Below are positions 8,529 to 20,068 of a DNA stretch of 64,000 nucleotides, piece after piece; the stretch's first letter is position 1; the number at the start of each line of letters is the position of its first letter. The notes beneath the pieces are model-generated. The model ran no database searches. It had not been told where the DNA came from and saw only the letters and a list, made by a program, of their open reading frames with translations. Made by a program: the position numbers and the translations under genes. This stretch comes from Capsicum annuum (Eukaryota > Streptophyta > Magnoliopsida > Solanales > Solanaceae), in contig NC_061115.1 in the NCBI RefSeq assembly GCF_002878395.1, forward strand, positions 218,459,374 through 218,523,373, read 5' to 3'.

Positions 8529-10130
8529 ATGTCTGGAAAGGAAGATGCCTCAGCTGGTGGAGCTAATGGCTCTCCGGAGGAGCCATGCCAACTTGCAAAT
8601 AGTGGGAGAATGTATTGTCGGTCATCATCTTGGTTGTCTTCGAGGACTTCACTGCCTCCGCTTAATCCAGATATCGAAAAAGATGGGTTGAATCCAAATG
8701 GAGGTAACAGTTCTCATGGTCGGGGTCCTTTAGCCCCAAGGTCGCAGCAGAGTTTTAAGGCTAGGCAGCGTCTTCCACAGTTGCAGCTGTTGGCAATTGC
8801 TCGTAGAAGTCTAGATGAGTGGCCGAGATCAGGATCTGATGGTGTTGAAGTGTGGCCACTTCCATCTACCCCCGGTGGGAGGGATACAGATAGCAAATGT
8901 GAAAGACTTAAGCTAGATTTGTCGAACATACATAAAAATCCAGAGATTAACGGGGACTTGTGAGAAGAGAAAAGATTGCTTTCTTCGATAAAGAGTGTTC
9001 AAATGCGGCTGAACATGTCTTTCTTGGTGGGGATGCAGTTGCAAAAGATAAGGATATGCTAAAGCAAAATGGGATTACTCATGTTCTTGACTGTGTGGGG
9101 TTTGTTTGCCCCGAGTATTTCAAGTCTGATTTCGTATGCCAGACTTTATGGTTACGGGATAGCCTGTCAGAAGATATTACTAGCATTCTCTATGATGTTT
9201 TTGACTACTTTGAAGATGTCAGGGAGCAACATGGAAGGGTTTTTGTTCATTGCTACCAAGGGATCTCTCGGTCAACCTCGTTGGTTATCGGTTACCTTAT
9301 GTGGAGAGAAGGACAAAGTTTTGATGATGCATTTGAGTATGTAAAGGCAGTAAGGGGTATCGCGGATCCAAATATTGGTTTTGCTTGTCAGCTGTTAAAA
9401 TGCCAAAAAGGGTTCATGCTTTCCCTTTCAAGTCCAAGTTCATTATTAAGGATGTATAGAGTCGCGCCTCATTCACCATACGATCCTTTGCATCTCATTC
9501 CGAAAATGTTAAATGATCCTTCTCCGTCAGCATTAGATTCCATAGGTGCATTTATTATACATATTCCCTCATCAATATATGTTTGGATTGGTAAAAAAAG
9601 CGAAGCAATCATGGAAAGAGATGCCAGAAGGGCTGTTTGCCAGATTGTTCGTTATAAGAAAGTGCAGCGACCGATCATAACAGTTGTGGAAGGCGAGGAA
9701 CCTTTGTACTTCTGGGACGCATTCTCCAATTTCCTGCCATTGATGGACAAATTAAAGAATGGAGAGGATGCTGTTGAGTCGTCAACTAAGGTATGTCCAG
9801 GGGAAAGAAAGGTGGATACGTACAATATAGACTTTGAGATTTTCCAAATATCTACTTCGGGCGGCTTTATTCCTCCATTTGCATCATGTGAGACTGAATA
9901 TGAAACCCACCTCCCCGTTAGAGAAAGTTCGTGGAGCATGCTAAGGGGAAAGTTTCTTCATCAAATGGTTCTGCCAATCTAGACTAACATTAAGGTATGT
10001 CACTCTTTCATACTCTTGTTGCTTTCTTGATTTAAGTTCTAGAGTCGCTACTACCCCTATATAGTTCTCATCAATGATTTTTTTTAAGCTGCTAGTAGTT
10101 TCTGATATATCGGTTCTTCTATGTTTCAGC
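8529..10130 (+). pseudogene. MKP1: MKP1-like dual-specificity MAP kinase phosphatase, truncated and frameshifted
   Basis: Plant MKP1 dephosphorylates MAP kinases (stress and immunity signalling). The N-terminal motif ARRSLDEWPRSGSD is followed by REKIAFFDKECSNAAEHVFLG and the phosphatase loop HCYQGISRS (catalytic Cys codon 9251-9253, HCX5R). A gelsolin-like segment (GAFIIHIPSSIYVWIGKKSE) follows. The start ATG at 8529 (MSGKEDAS) fits the family start. Breaks: a frameshift at about 8955 gives TGA before LVRREKIAFF; a compensating pair of indels at 9405-9435 scrambles about eight residues; a lost base near 9966 ends the frame early. A GTATGT donor (9995) and TTTCAG acceptor (10124-10129) mark an intron, so this is a DNA-level duplicate and not a retrocopy. 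Roughly half of the usual protein, the C-terminal part, is absent. Confidence 0.88.
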
Positions 10131-10163
10131 TGCAACATTCATTTAAAAAAATGAGATTTATTA

Positions 10164-10546
10164 TGTAGTTGTAAAGATGAGTAAAGTATATAAAAGCTTC
10201 TATTGATTTCACTGATATGTATGTGTATATATACAAGAGAATACAAACTAAACAAGTAAAGAATCAACTAATAAAGAATTGTATCTTCTCCTAAATAGAA
10301 ACTAAATCACTATGGGATACTGAGATATGGAAAATCTACTGAGATAGGGAAGATCAATCATGAGATATCTTCCAAGATAGGATGTATGCGACAATAGTAG
10401 TATGTGGCTATAATCAGGAAAATGCTCTTCATACTTCACCTTTGAGCTTCTCCTATTTTTAGTTAATTTAATACAAGATATATTTTCTCGCGTGGTGCCT
10501 GTTCCGAGTTTTGGAATATTTTGTTGTCGTTGTTCGGGCCCCAACA
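10164..10546 (-). repeat. Probable Copia-type solo LTR, about 383 bp
   Basis: In minus orientation it starts TGTTGGGGCCCGAACAACG and ends CTTTACAACTACA, giving TG..CA ends. A TATA box (GTATATATACACA) and a TTGATTTC-rich 3' part are placed as in short Copia LTRs. No internal region and no clear target duplication were found. It sits just after the exon 2 acceptor of the MKP1 fragment and may be what truncated it. Confidence 0.45.
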
Positions 10547-10649
10547 CCACACTATTCAAATAGAGCATTTTTCCATGTTGCTAGAAGATGCTAACATAAC
10601 ATCTCTATACAATTGACTCTTCTATCTAATTTATTAAGATTACAGCTCG

Positions 10650-10695
10650 AAGGGGTGCCTTGGTGTAACTGGAAAGGTTTCTGCCATGTGACCTC
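10650..10695 (+). repeat. Au-type SINE, left piece (split by Gypsy insertion)
   Basis: GGTGCCTTGGTGTAACTGG carries a box A-like tRNA promoter, followed by CTGCCATGTGACCTC. This is the start of the plant Au SINE pattern. The sequence continues after the Gypsy element at 19944. Confidence 0.7.
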
Positions 10696-12805
10696 TGTCA
10701 CGACCCGAACCGAGGCCCTGGCCATGACGAGTATTCCAAACCATGAGGCCCGAAACACCCTATCTGTTTGGTAATCATGCACACAATTCATATGATAAGA
10801 GAAATGTGGAATATACACAATATAATGAAAACATGGTCAAGAATCATGCGAAAGTAATGATGGGGAGTAATGTCACAAAATCACAACACAACATCTCTAT
10901 ACCGTCTGCGAAATCTCTACTACATGACTAAAACAAATGTCTATCTGAAAACTGGGACAAGACCCCCAGTAGACCCAAAACTAATAAATGATAAATTAAA
11001 CTGCAGACATCAGGCCTTCCGAAATATAGAAGGCTCACCACTAGATTCTGAGATCTTTCGGAAGGAAATCTACTGGTTGTCTGGACCCCTAGAATGTGCC
11101 TCCCAACCTGGGAGGAGAGGGGGTCAATACAAAAGTATTGGTATGCAGAGAAATCAAAACAGAAATATAATATTTTTACACAATATAGGCGAGAGCCATT
11201 ATAAAGCAGTTTCATATCAAATTATTTGAAAACACATGGGCATAATGTAATAGCTTTCAATACCAGTGTAATGCAATTGAGCTAGGTGAAATACCCTACA
11301 ATTTAAATTCCACGACTATGTGGAATCCGCCTCTGGTGCTCGGCGGCCAAGCCTCCAATCCAAGTAGCCGCTAGGATTTGGAGCCGGTATACCCCCATGT
11401 GAGTACACCGTAGGGAATCCCACCATGTGACAAGTCCCAATTATTTTATTATCCTCCCATGTAGGATAAAATATCATATGACCCACATCGGCAAGTACGG
11501 TTTCCAGCGATGAGCCATTTCACTAAAACGCCTTCTTCGGGCATCCACCTTTCTCATGAAAATCAATGCATTCAAACTTTGTTCAAATCAATCACATGTC
11601 ATACTCTGTAGGGTATCTTCATGCCCAACTTGCAAGTCAATCAGTATCATATCATTCTCTTTATTCAATCATCATATGCAACATATTTCAACATGACCAA
11701 AACAACCCCTCTCTTTGAAAGTCAAAAACCATATCCAAATCATGACATTTTTAGACATTTCATGACATGCATTTCAAGATGATTTCAAAAGGTTCATATC
11801 ACGTGAAAACTTAAAACAATATCATGTCAAGAGAGGGGTTCCGTGTAAATGATGCTCTCAATTTATCATCATTATGAAACACATGCATATCCATATATAA
11901 TATATCAAATCACCTTGGAATTAGGCCTAAATATCAAATCAATATCATAAAACGTTTAAAACATATCATATTCGTAATTTCAAAACCCCCATTTTGAAAA
12001 CATGAATTTTTAAAGCCCATGATATTTTTGAGATAACCCCACGTACCTCTATATGCGAAAATTATAGGTGCTTCTTGAAGCCTACGTTCTGGGGATTCCA
12101 AATATGCGATTAGTTTCTAAAACCCCCGGTTTAATCTTGAGTTTCTTGGATTTTTATTTTGAAACCCTAAGGAGAATCTTTGAGCACTTTTAATGAATGA
12201 AGGTGTATTTTGGGGTCCTTGGAACTGAATTTCGTGTTTTAGGGCTAAGGGTGGAAAAGGACCATTTTTCCCCAAAAACGGAGTATTTAAGTCACTTGAA
12301 ATCTTTACATAGGTGCCGTCCATTCCATTGCCTATGTTTACATAGGCGCCACCTAGGCTATCGCTTATGTTTACATAGGCGCCGCCTAGGATATCTCCTA
12401 TGCTTTCCAGTGGCCATGGGCGATTGGTTAGGCGACGCATATCACTTTGAAAGACCATAACTTCTTGCTCGGGTGCCGAATTTTAGCAAAATTGGTATCG
12501 TTGGAAAGCTAACTCGGAAACCTGTCATTTTACACATAGTAGGCTTTCTAATTCGACATATACAAAGATTCATGGTCGATAGAAGTTGACACAAATTATA
12601 ATGTCCACTTAAGCTTAATCGGTCGAAGTAATTTTCAACTCGTCCTTGAGTCAGATGACCCCTATGGTCTAAATTCAAGTTTGAATGGATTCATATGCTA
12701 CACAAATAATTAACATGCCGTATTGGCATAGGATTTATGGCTTCGGGATTTATCAACACATCGGAATCATGGTCTATCTTGTAGCCCGAAATGCGAGGCG
12801 TTACA
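10696..12805 (-). repeat. Gypsy 3' LTR (2110 bp)
   Basis: Bounded by TGTCACGACCCG on the left and GCGTTACA on the right (TGTAACGCC...GGTCGTGACA in element orientation). It carries three 33-bp units at 12304-12402 against two in the partner LTR. Confidence 0.92.
12304..12402. repeat. 33-bp tandem repeat x3 within LTR
   Basis: Three units beginning TTTACATAGG and ending CCTATG or CTTATG, each exactly 33 bp. Each holds the self-complementary GGCGCC or similar core. The other LTR has two units (19475-19540), which accounts for most of the length difference between the LTRs. Confidence 0.85.
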
Positions 12806-12924
12806 TTATCCCCTCCTTAGGATTATTCGTCCCGGAATAATGATGCGGGACACAGACAGACATGATTTTCAAGCATAATAAAGGACTAGGAAAGATAAGA
12901 TAGGAATAGTACCTTCTGTCTCCT

Positions 12925-14317
12925 CCTCCATCGAAGCAAAAAAATTGGGATATCTAATTCTCATGTCATCTTCTCACTCCCAAGTTGCTTCTTCGACTTT
13001 CTGATTCCTCCACAGTACCTTTACTGAGGCTATCTCTTTGCTCCTCAACTTTCGAACTTGGTGATCTAAAATTTCAACGGGCTCTTCTTTGTAAGACAAA
13101 GAATCTATCACTTTGACACCCTCTACTGGCAATACCAAAGAATAATCTCCAATGCATTTCTTCAACATGGATACATGGAATACCGGATGAACGGAACCCA
13201 AACTTGTAGGCAATTCTAGCTCATAAGCAACTGGACCAATCTTTCTTAGAATCTGATATGGCCCTATATAACGAGGGCTCAATTTACCCCCTTTTCCAAA
13301 CCGCATAACTCCTTTCATAGGAGAATCCTTGAGAAATACCCAATCACCAACTTCAAACTCTAGTTCTCTTCTCCGAACATCGGCATAGGACTTCTGATGA
13401 CTCTGAGCATTCTTGAGTCGTTCTCTAATGATCTTCACTTTCTCCATTGCCTGATGAACAATATCAGGCCCATATAACTTCATCTCACCCACTTTATACC
13501 ATCCTATCAGAGACCTACATCTCCTCCCATACAAGGCCTCAAAAGGAGCCATCTTGATGTTAGCATGGTAACTATTATTCTAAGCAAATTCAACCAGTGG
13601 CAGGTGATCTACCCAACTACCATTGAAATCAATGATGCATTCCCTCAACATATCCTCGAGGGTTTGAATGGTACGCTCAGTTTGCCCATCCGTCTGAGGG
13701 TGGAATGCTGTGCTCAAATTCACTTATGTACCTTAACCCTTCTGAAAGGATCTCCAGAACTGAGATGAAAACTGCATACCTCTATCGGATATAATGGACA
13801 CTGGTGCCCCATGCAACCAAACTATCTCCTCAATGTAAATCTTAGCATAACCCTCTCCCGAATAATTAGTACTCATAGGCAAAAAGAGGGCTGACTTTGT
13901 CAACCAGTCTACAATCACCCATATAGAATCATACTGGTTTCGGGATCTCGGAAGTCCTGTAATGAAGTCTATGTTTATCATCTCCCATTTCCATAAAGGC
14001 AGGGCTATCTCTTGGAAAGTACCACCTGGCCTCATGTGTTCTACCTTCACTTGTTGACAGTTCAAACACTTGGACACAAAATCAGCTACATCACGTTTCA
14101 TGTTATTCCACCAATATAAGGTTTTTAGATCATGGTACATCTTAGTAGATCCTGGGTGAACGATATATCTTGAAGTGTGTGCCTCATTAAGGATTCTTTC
14201 CCACAGCCCATCAACATTCAGAATGCACAATCTACCCTGAAATCTTAGAATACCATCACCACCAATTTCAAAGAACATAACCTTTTGTTGACCCACATCT
14301 TTCTTGATTTGCATCAA
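12925..14317 (-). pseudogene. Gypsy integrase with C-terminal chromodomain, broken
   Basis: 13733-14317 shows the integrase zinc-binding part (CLNCQQVKVEH) and core (WEMINIDFITGLPRSRNQYDSIWVIVDWLTKSALFLP, then ISDRGMQFSSQFW), with the D,D positions of the DDE triad visible. 12974-13552 continues with MAPFEALYGRRCRS and GDWVFLKDSPMKGVMRFGKGGKLSPRYIGPYQI. It ends in a chromodomain-like tail, VEILDHQVRKLRSKEIASVKVLWRNQKVEEATWE. A TGA directly after that stands where family members usually read on. Frameshifts around 13553-13733 separate the two parts. Confidence 0.88.
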
Positions 14318-14332
14318 GATGAGATCTTCAAC

Positions 14333-15136
14333 CTACTTCTCCTTAACTTCAGCACAAAGGGATGACTTAGCTAACTCATGAACAATCACCCCTCCATCTT
14401 TGGAATCTAAGAGTCGCACTCCCAGATTTGGAAGGCGGTGAATATCCCTCACCACCTCTTTCTTTCCTTCTTCTACATAAGAAAGGATGCCCATAGACAA
14501 CCTTCTGAGGGCGTCGGCTACAACATTTCCCTTGCCCAGATGGTAATGCATACTCATATCATAGTCTTTCAAAAGTTCCATCCAATGCCTCTGCCTAAGG
14601 TTCAATTCTTTCTGCAAGAAAACATACTGCAAACTCTTATGGATGGTATAAATATCAACTTGCACTCTATAGAGGTAGTGCCTCCAGATTCTAAGTGCAA
14701 ACACCACGGCTGCGAACTCCAAGTCATGAGTGGGGTAATTGCGCTCATGCACCTTTAACTGCCTAGATGCATAAGCTATCACCTTACCATGCTACATCAA
14801 TACACAACCAAGTCCCACACAGTATGCATCACAATAAACCACAAAACCATCAACACCCTCGGGAAGGGTCAAAACAGGAGCAGTAGTCAGCTTGTCCTTC
14901 AACTTCTCAAAACTATTTTCACATAAGTCAGACCACACAAACTTCATCTTTTTCTGAGTCAGTTTAGTAAGTGGAGCAGCTATGGAAGAAAAACTCTCTA
15001 CGAACCTTCTGTAATACCCCGCCAAACCCAAGAAGCTCCGAACATCGGTTGGAGTCGTGGATCTGGGCCATTTTCTCACTGCTTCAACTTTCTGGGAATC
15101 CACTCTTATCCCATCACTGGACACAATATGCCCCAA
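14333..15136 (-). pseudogene. Gypsy RT thumb and RNase H, broken
   Basis: [23 protein letters not shown] and [18 protein letters not shown] are the typical RT connection region. [16 protein letters not shown] begins RNase H and [37 protein letters not shown] continues it. There is a stop between 14782 and 14792, and another ends the segment near 14333. Confidence 0.87.
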
Positions 15137-15829
15137 GAAGGAAATAGCATCTAACCAGAATTCACACTTAGAAAATTTGGCATATAGCTAATGATTCTTA
15201 AGGGTCTGAAGAATAATTTGAAGATGATTGGCATGATCCTCTTTACTCTTAGAATAGATCAGGATATCATCAATAAATACAATGACAAAAAAGTCAAGAA
15301 ACTAATGGAATACTCTATTCATAAGATCTATGAAGGCTGCAGGGGCGTTAGTCAACCCGAAAGACATGACTAGAAATTTGTAGTGACCATATCGGGTTCA
15401 AAAGGCTGTCTTGGGAATGTCTGACTCCCTAAATTTCAATTGATGATAAACCGAATGAAGATCTATTTTCAAAAAACACTTAGCACCCTGAAGCTGGTCA
15501 AAAAGATCATCAATCCTAGGAAGAGGATACTTGTTTTTAATCGTGACCTTATTCAGCTGACGATAGTCTATCCACATACGAAGGAAACTATCTTTCTTTC
15601 GCACAAAAAGTACAGGTGCACCCCAAGGGGACACACTGGGGAGAATAAAACCCTTATCTAGAAGGTCTGCCAACTGCTCTTTTAACTCTTTCAGTTCTGC
15701 GGGAGCCATTCTATATGGCGGAATAGAAATAGGATGAGTGTCTGGCAACACATCAATGCCAAAATCTATTTCCCTATCAAGTGGTATCCCTGGGAGATCT
15801 TTGGGAAAGACTTCTGGAAACTCATTCAC
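15137..15829 (-). pseudogene. Gypsy reverse transcriptase core, broken
   Basis: [20 protein letters not shown] starts the domain, followed by [40 protein letters not shown] and [22 protein letters not shown]. The catalytic FIDDILIYSKSKEDHA is readable at about 15230-15275 on the minus strand but lies beyond a stop at about 15397. The Y/FxDD motif is therefore kept while the frame is lost. Confidence 0.87.
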
Positions 15830-15970
15830 TACAGGGACTGACTGAAAAGGAAGATTTTCAACTCTTGAATATTTTACTCAGATTAGATGGTACATACAGC
15901 CTTTGGAGATAAGCTTTCGGGCTCTAAGATAAGAGATAAAGTGACCTTTAGGTTCCACAGAACTCCCTGC

Positions 15971-16603
15971 TCATACAATTGGTGTCTCATTCAGAAAAGA
16001 AAAAGTGACCTTTCGGGTTCTGAAATCAAGGGTGGCATAACACGAATGGAGCCAGTCCATCCCAAGGATGGCATCAAAATCTACCATATCAAGTTCTATA
16101 AGGTCGGCCACAATATCCCTACTAAGAGTAGACACAACACAACTTCTATAAACCCTTCTAGCAATAATAGAATCACCTACAGGAGTGGAAACAGTGAAGG
16201 GTTCTTCAATGACTTCGAGCTCAAACCCAAAACCAACAGCCACATAGGGGGTCACATAAGATAAAGTAGACTCGGTATCAAGCAATACATAGACATCACG
16301 AGAAAAAATTTGTAACATACCGATGACAAGATCTGGTGAAGCTTCCGCCTCCTGGCAGTTAGTCAAAGAATATAACCGGTTGCGACCGCTCCCGATAGTT
16401 GAAGGGGCACCCTTAGGAGGAAGAGCCGTGGGGGCAGCTTGAGGCCTAGTCCCCCTTGTATTTCCTCCAGCAGAAAGGTAATCTCTCTGAAGATGCCCCA
16501 CCTTGCCACAAGTATAAGAATTTCTCCCCTTAAAATAACACCTCCCTGAGTGATTCTTCCCATAAGTCTCGCACCGTAGATGAGTACGACGCTGTTGGGC
16601 CAT
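15971..16603 (-). pseudogene. Gypsy zinc knuckle and aspartic protease, mutated
   Basis: A zinc-knuckle region (CGKVGHLQRDY, with the final Cys replaced) precedes a retropepsin-like domain. The active-site segment reads VLLDTESTLSYVTPYVA: the family normally has Asp-Thr-Gly/Asp-Ser-Gly, here Asp-Thr-Glu. FDAILGMDWL and the following CYATLDFRTRKVTF are standard for Gypsy proteases. Two knuckle residues and the protease Gly are changed, so activity is unlikely. Confidence 0.85.
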
Positions 16604-16657
16604 ACTGCCCTGTGACTGAGTATCTGGGGCTCTGAATCCATGAGGAGTCTAAAAACT

Positions 16658-17664
16658 CTACGATCTTTTGTCTGCTGGTGGTATGGGCGCTGGGGCGCTG
16701 GCAGCTAACTGTGCATTACTCCTTGACTTCTTCTTTTTCCATCTATTTCCCCAGTTGCTACTCTGTGGCTGGTTGTGATTCTGATCCGCGGTTTTGGCTC
16801 TCTTTGCTTGCCTGTCTTTCTCTCTTGTTTTTGAAATTTTCTTTTTCTTCTCTTCTATCTGCTGCACATGAATGGTCAGCCGAGCAAAGTCTAACTCCTT
16901 GTTCAACATAGCCCCCTAGCACTCAAGTACTAGGTTATCAGCAAGGCCGGATGCAAATTTCCTCATCCAAGCTCTCATATTACTAGTCAACTCTGGTGCA
17001 TAGCGGGCTAATTTATTAAACATCAAAGTGTACTCCTGGACACTCATACTGCCCTGCTTCAGATTCATAAACTTTTTCGCCTTGGCCTCCCTCAACTCCA
17101 GAGGAAAGAATCGATCAAGGAAAGCTTCCACAAACTCACCCCAAACTGTGGGCTCAACACTCTCACCTTTTCCATCCTCCCAGTCGAGATACCACTGATT
17201 CGTAACATCCTTGAGCTGATAAGTTGCTAGTTCCACCCCTTCAACCTCATCCATATGCATTACCTTAAAGATCTTTTCTATCTCATCCACAAACTCCTGT
17301 GGATCTTCCTCCAACTTGGTGCCAGTGAACTTAGATGGTTTCATCTTCATAAAATGTCCAACCCTAGTAGCCTCAGATGTAACAGATGCAGACCCAACAT
17401 CTTTCCATCGTTGATCTTGGTTAGCTACCAACTGTGTCAGCATATGAATAGACCGCCTGAATTCTGCATTTGAAATATCTCCTTGAGCAGTTGGGGATGG
17501 TTGACATTAGTTTGCAGAGCCCAAGATGGACTGGTCGGGACTGGAGGGACTCTCGAAGTAGGGATAAGTTCTGGAGTGTGAGCTCTGTTACCGGTCTGCA
17601 TCCCATAGGTGGGATGGACCTTATCTGCCTGAGCATTCTGATCGATGATACAACGTGGAGGCAT
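16658..17664 (-). pseudogene. Gypsy gag, broken
   Basis: Begins at about 17664 with MPPRCIIDQNAQ, the usual Tekay-type start. After a frameshift near 17440 it continues as MLTQLVANQDQRW, VGHFMKMKPSKFTGTKLEEDPQEFVDEIEKIF and WGEFVEAFLDRFFPLELREAKAKKFMNLKQG, which is the retrotransposon gag core. A stop after DNLVLEC (16916) precedes a Lys-rich, basic stretch (KKKKISKTREKDRQAKRAK). Confidence 0.87.
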
Positions 17665-17873
17665 ACTGTGTTTCTAAAATACAAGTGATCATTGATTAGG
17701 GGGCAGCTCAAACTCTGAAGCACGAACTAAATCACAAAGAAGGGAAACATTTCCTAAACGCCTAGCAGCCTCCTGCTTATAAGTGTGGTGCACTACACAT
17801 CCATAAACAGGACTCTATCCAACGCGATTTCACAGACACCCTGGGACCATGAACCGTGCTTTGATACCAAGTT

Positions 17874-19943
17874 TGTCATGACCTAAACCGGGGCCCTGTC
17901 TATGACGAGTATTCCAAACCATGAGGCCCGAAACACCCCTATCTATCTGGTAATCATGCACACAATTGATATGATATGAGAAATGCGGAAGATACACAAT
18001 ATAACGGAAACATGGTCAAGAATCATGCGAAAGTAATGATGGGGAATAATGTCCCAAAATCTCAACACAACATTTCTATGACATCTACAAAATCTCTACT
18101 ACATGACTAAAACAAATGTCTATCTGAAAACTGGGACAAGGCCCTAGTAGACCCAAAACTAATAAATGATAAATTAAACTGCAGACATCAGGCCTTCCGA
18201 AAGAAGGCTCACCACTAGATTCTGCGATCTGTCGGAAGGAAATCTACTGGTTGTCTAGACCCCTAGATTGTGCCTCTGAACCTGGGAGGAGAGGGGGTCA
18301 ATACAAAAGTACTGGTACGTAGAGAAATCAAAACAAAAATATAATATTTTTACACAATATAGGCGAGAGCCATTATAAAGCAGTTTCATATCAAATTATT
18401 TTAAAACACATGGGCATAATGTAATAGTTTTCAATACCAGTGTAATGCAATTGAGCTAGGTGGAATACCTTAGTTCCACGACTATGTGGAATCCGTCTCT
18501 GATGCTTGGCGGCCAAGCCTCCAATCCAAGTAGCCGCCAGGATTTGGAGCCGATATACCCCCCATGTGAGTACATAGCAGGGAATCCCCCCATGTGACAT
18601 GTCCCAATTATTTTATTATCCTCCCATGTAGGATACAATATCATATGACCCACATCGGCAACTACGGTTTCCAGCGATGAGCCCTTTCACTAAAACGCCT
18701 TCTTCGGGCATCCACCTTTCTCATGAAAATCAATGCATTCAAACTTTGTTCAAATCAATCACATGTCATACTCTATAGGGTATCGTCATACCCGACTTTC
18801 AAGTCAATCGGTAACATATCATTCTCTTTAGTCAATCATCATATGAAACATATTTCAACATGAACAAAACAATCCCCCTCTTCGAAAGTCAAAAACCATA
18901 TCCAAATTATGACATTTTTAGACATTTCATGACATGCATTTCAAGATGATTTCAAATGATTCATATCACGTGAAAACTTAAAACAATATCATATCAAGAG
19001 AGGGATTCCAGGTAAATCATACTCTCAATTTATCATCATTATGAAACACATGCATATCCATATACAATATATCAAATCACCTTGGAATTAGGCCTAAAGA
19101 CCAAATCAATATCATAAAACATTTAAAACATATCATATTCGTAATTTCAAAAACCTCATTTTGAAAACATGAATTTTTAAAGACCATTATATTTTTGAGA
19201 TAACCCCACGTACCTCTATATGCGAAAATTATAGGTGCTTCTTGAAGCCTACGTTCTGGGGATTCCAAATATGCGATTAGTTTCTAAAACCACCGGTTTA
19301 ATCTTGAGTTGCTTGGGTTTTTATTTTGAAACCCTAAGGAGAATCCTTGAGCACTTTTGATGAATGAAGGTGTATTTTGGGGTCCTTGGAACTGAATTTC
19401 GTGATTTAGGGGTAAGTAAGGGTGGAAAAGGACCATTTTGCCCCAAAAATGGAGTGTTTAAGTCACTTGAAATCTTTACATAGGCGCTGCCTAGACTATC
19501 GCCTATGTTTACATAGGCGCCGCCTAGGCTATCTCCTATGCTTTCCAGTGGCCATGGGCAATTGGTTAGGCGACGCATATCACTTTGAAAGGCCATAACT
19601 TCTTGCTCGGGTACCAGATTTTAGCGAAATTGGTATCGTTGGAAAGCTAACTCGGAAACCTGTCATTTTACACATAGTAGGCTTTGTAATTCGACATATA
19701 CAAAGAGTCATAGTCAATAGAAGTTGATACATATTATAATGTCCACTTAAGCTTAATCGGTCGAAGTAGTTTTCAACTCGTCCTTGCGTCAGATGACCCC
19801 TATGGTCTAAATTCAAGTTTGAATGGATTCACATGCTACAAAAATAATTAACATGCCGTATTGGCATAGGATTTATGGCTTCGGGATTTATCAACACATT
19901 GGAATCATGGTCTATCTTGTAGCCCGAAATGTGGGGCGTTACA
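17874..19943 (-). repeat. Gypsy 5' LTR (2070 bp)
   Basis: Bounded by TGTCATGACC on the left and GGGGCGTTACA on the right, and co-linear with the left LTR throughout. It carries two 33-bp units (19475-19540) instead of three. Confidence 0.92.
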
Positions 19944-20068
19944 ACCTCCTTCGAGCTGTGGAAATAGCTTGTTACAGAAATGCAGCTGCGCACAATAGAC
20001 CCTTGTGGTCCGGCCCTTTTCGCCACCCCGCACATAGCGAGAGCTTAGTGCACCTGGCTTCCCTTTCT
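19944..20068 (+). repeat. Au-type SINE, right piece
   Basis: After the target duplication the SINE continues with CCTTCGAGCTGTGG (box B-like), AAATGCAGCTGCG, TGTGGTCCGGCCC, the CGCACATAGCGAGAGCTTAGTGCACC block and a T-rich end. Together with 10650-10695 it forms one SINE of about 165 bp, interrupted by the Gypsy element. Confidence 0.8.

Larger units (their letters stand above)
10696..19943 (-). mobile_element. Gypsy chromovirus-type LTR retrotransposon with ACCTC target duplication
   Basis: Two LTRs of about 2.1 kb (10696-12805 and 17874-19943) flank a minus-strand interior in Gypsy order gag, protease, RT, RNase H, integrase, chromodomain. ACCTC is present on both sides (10691-10695 and 19944-19948). 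The primer site for initiator Met tRNA lies next to the right LTR (minus strand TTGGTATCAAAGC, about 17860-17872). The purine tract (minus strand TAAGGAGGGGATAA) abuts the left LTR at 12806-12819. Several stops and frameshifts inactivate it. The family looks like the Tekay branch, from the MPPR gag start and the C-terminal chromodomain. Confidence 0.93.

Noticed and set aside
8529..9982. Processed retrocopy of MKP1
   Set aside because: A splice donor and acceptor (9995-10129) interrupt the 3' end, and the upstream flank is shared with a second copy, so it is a DNA duplication.
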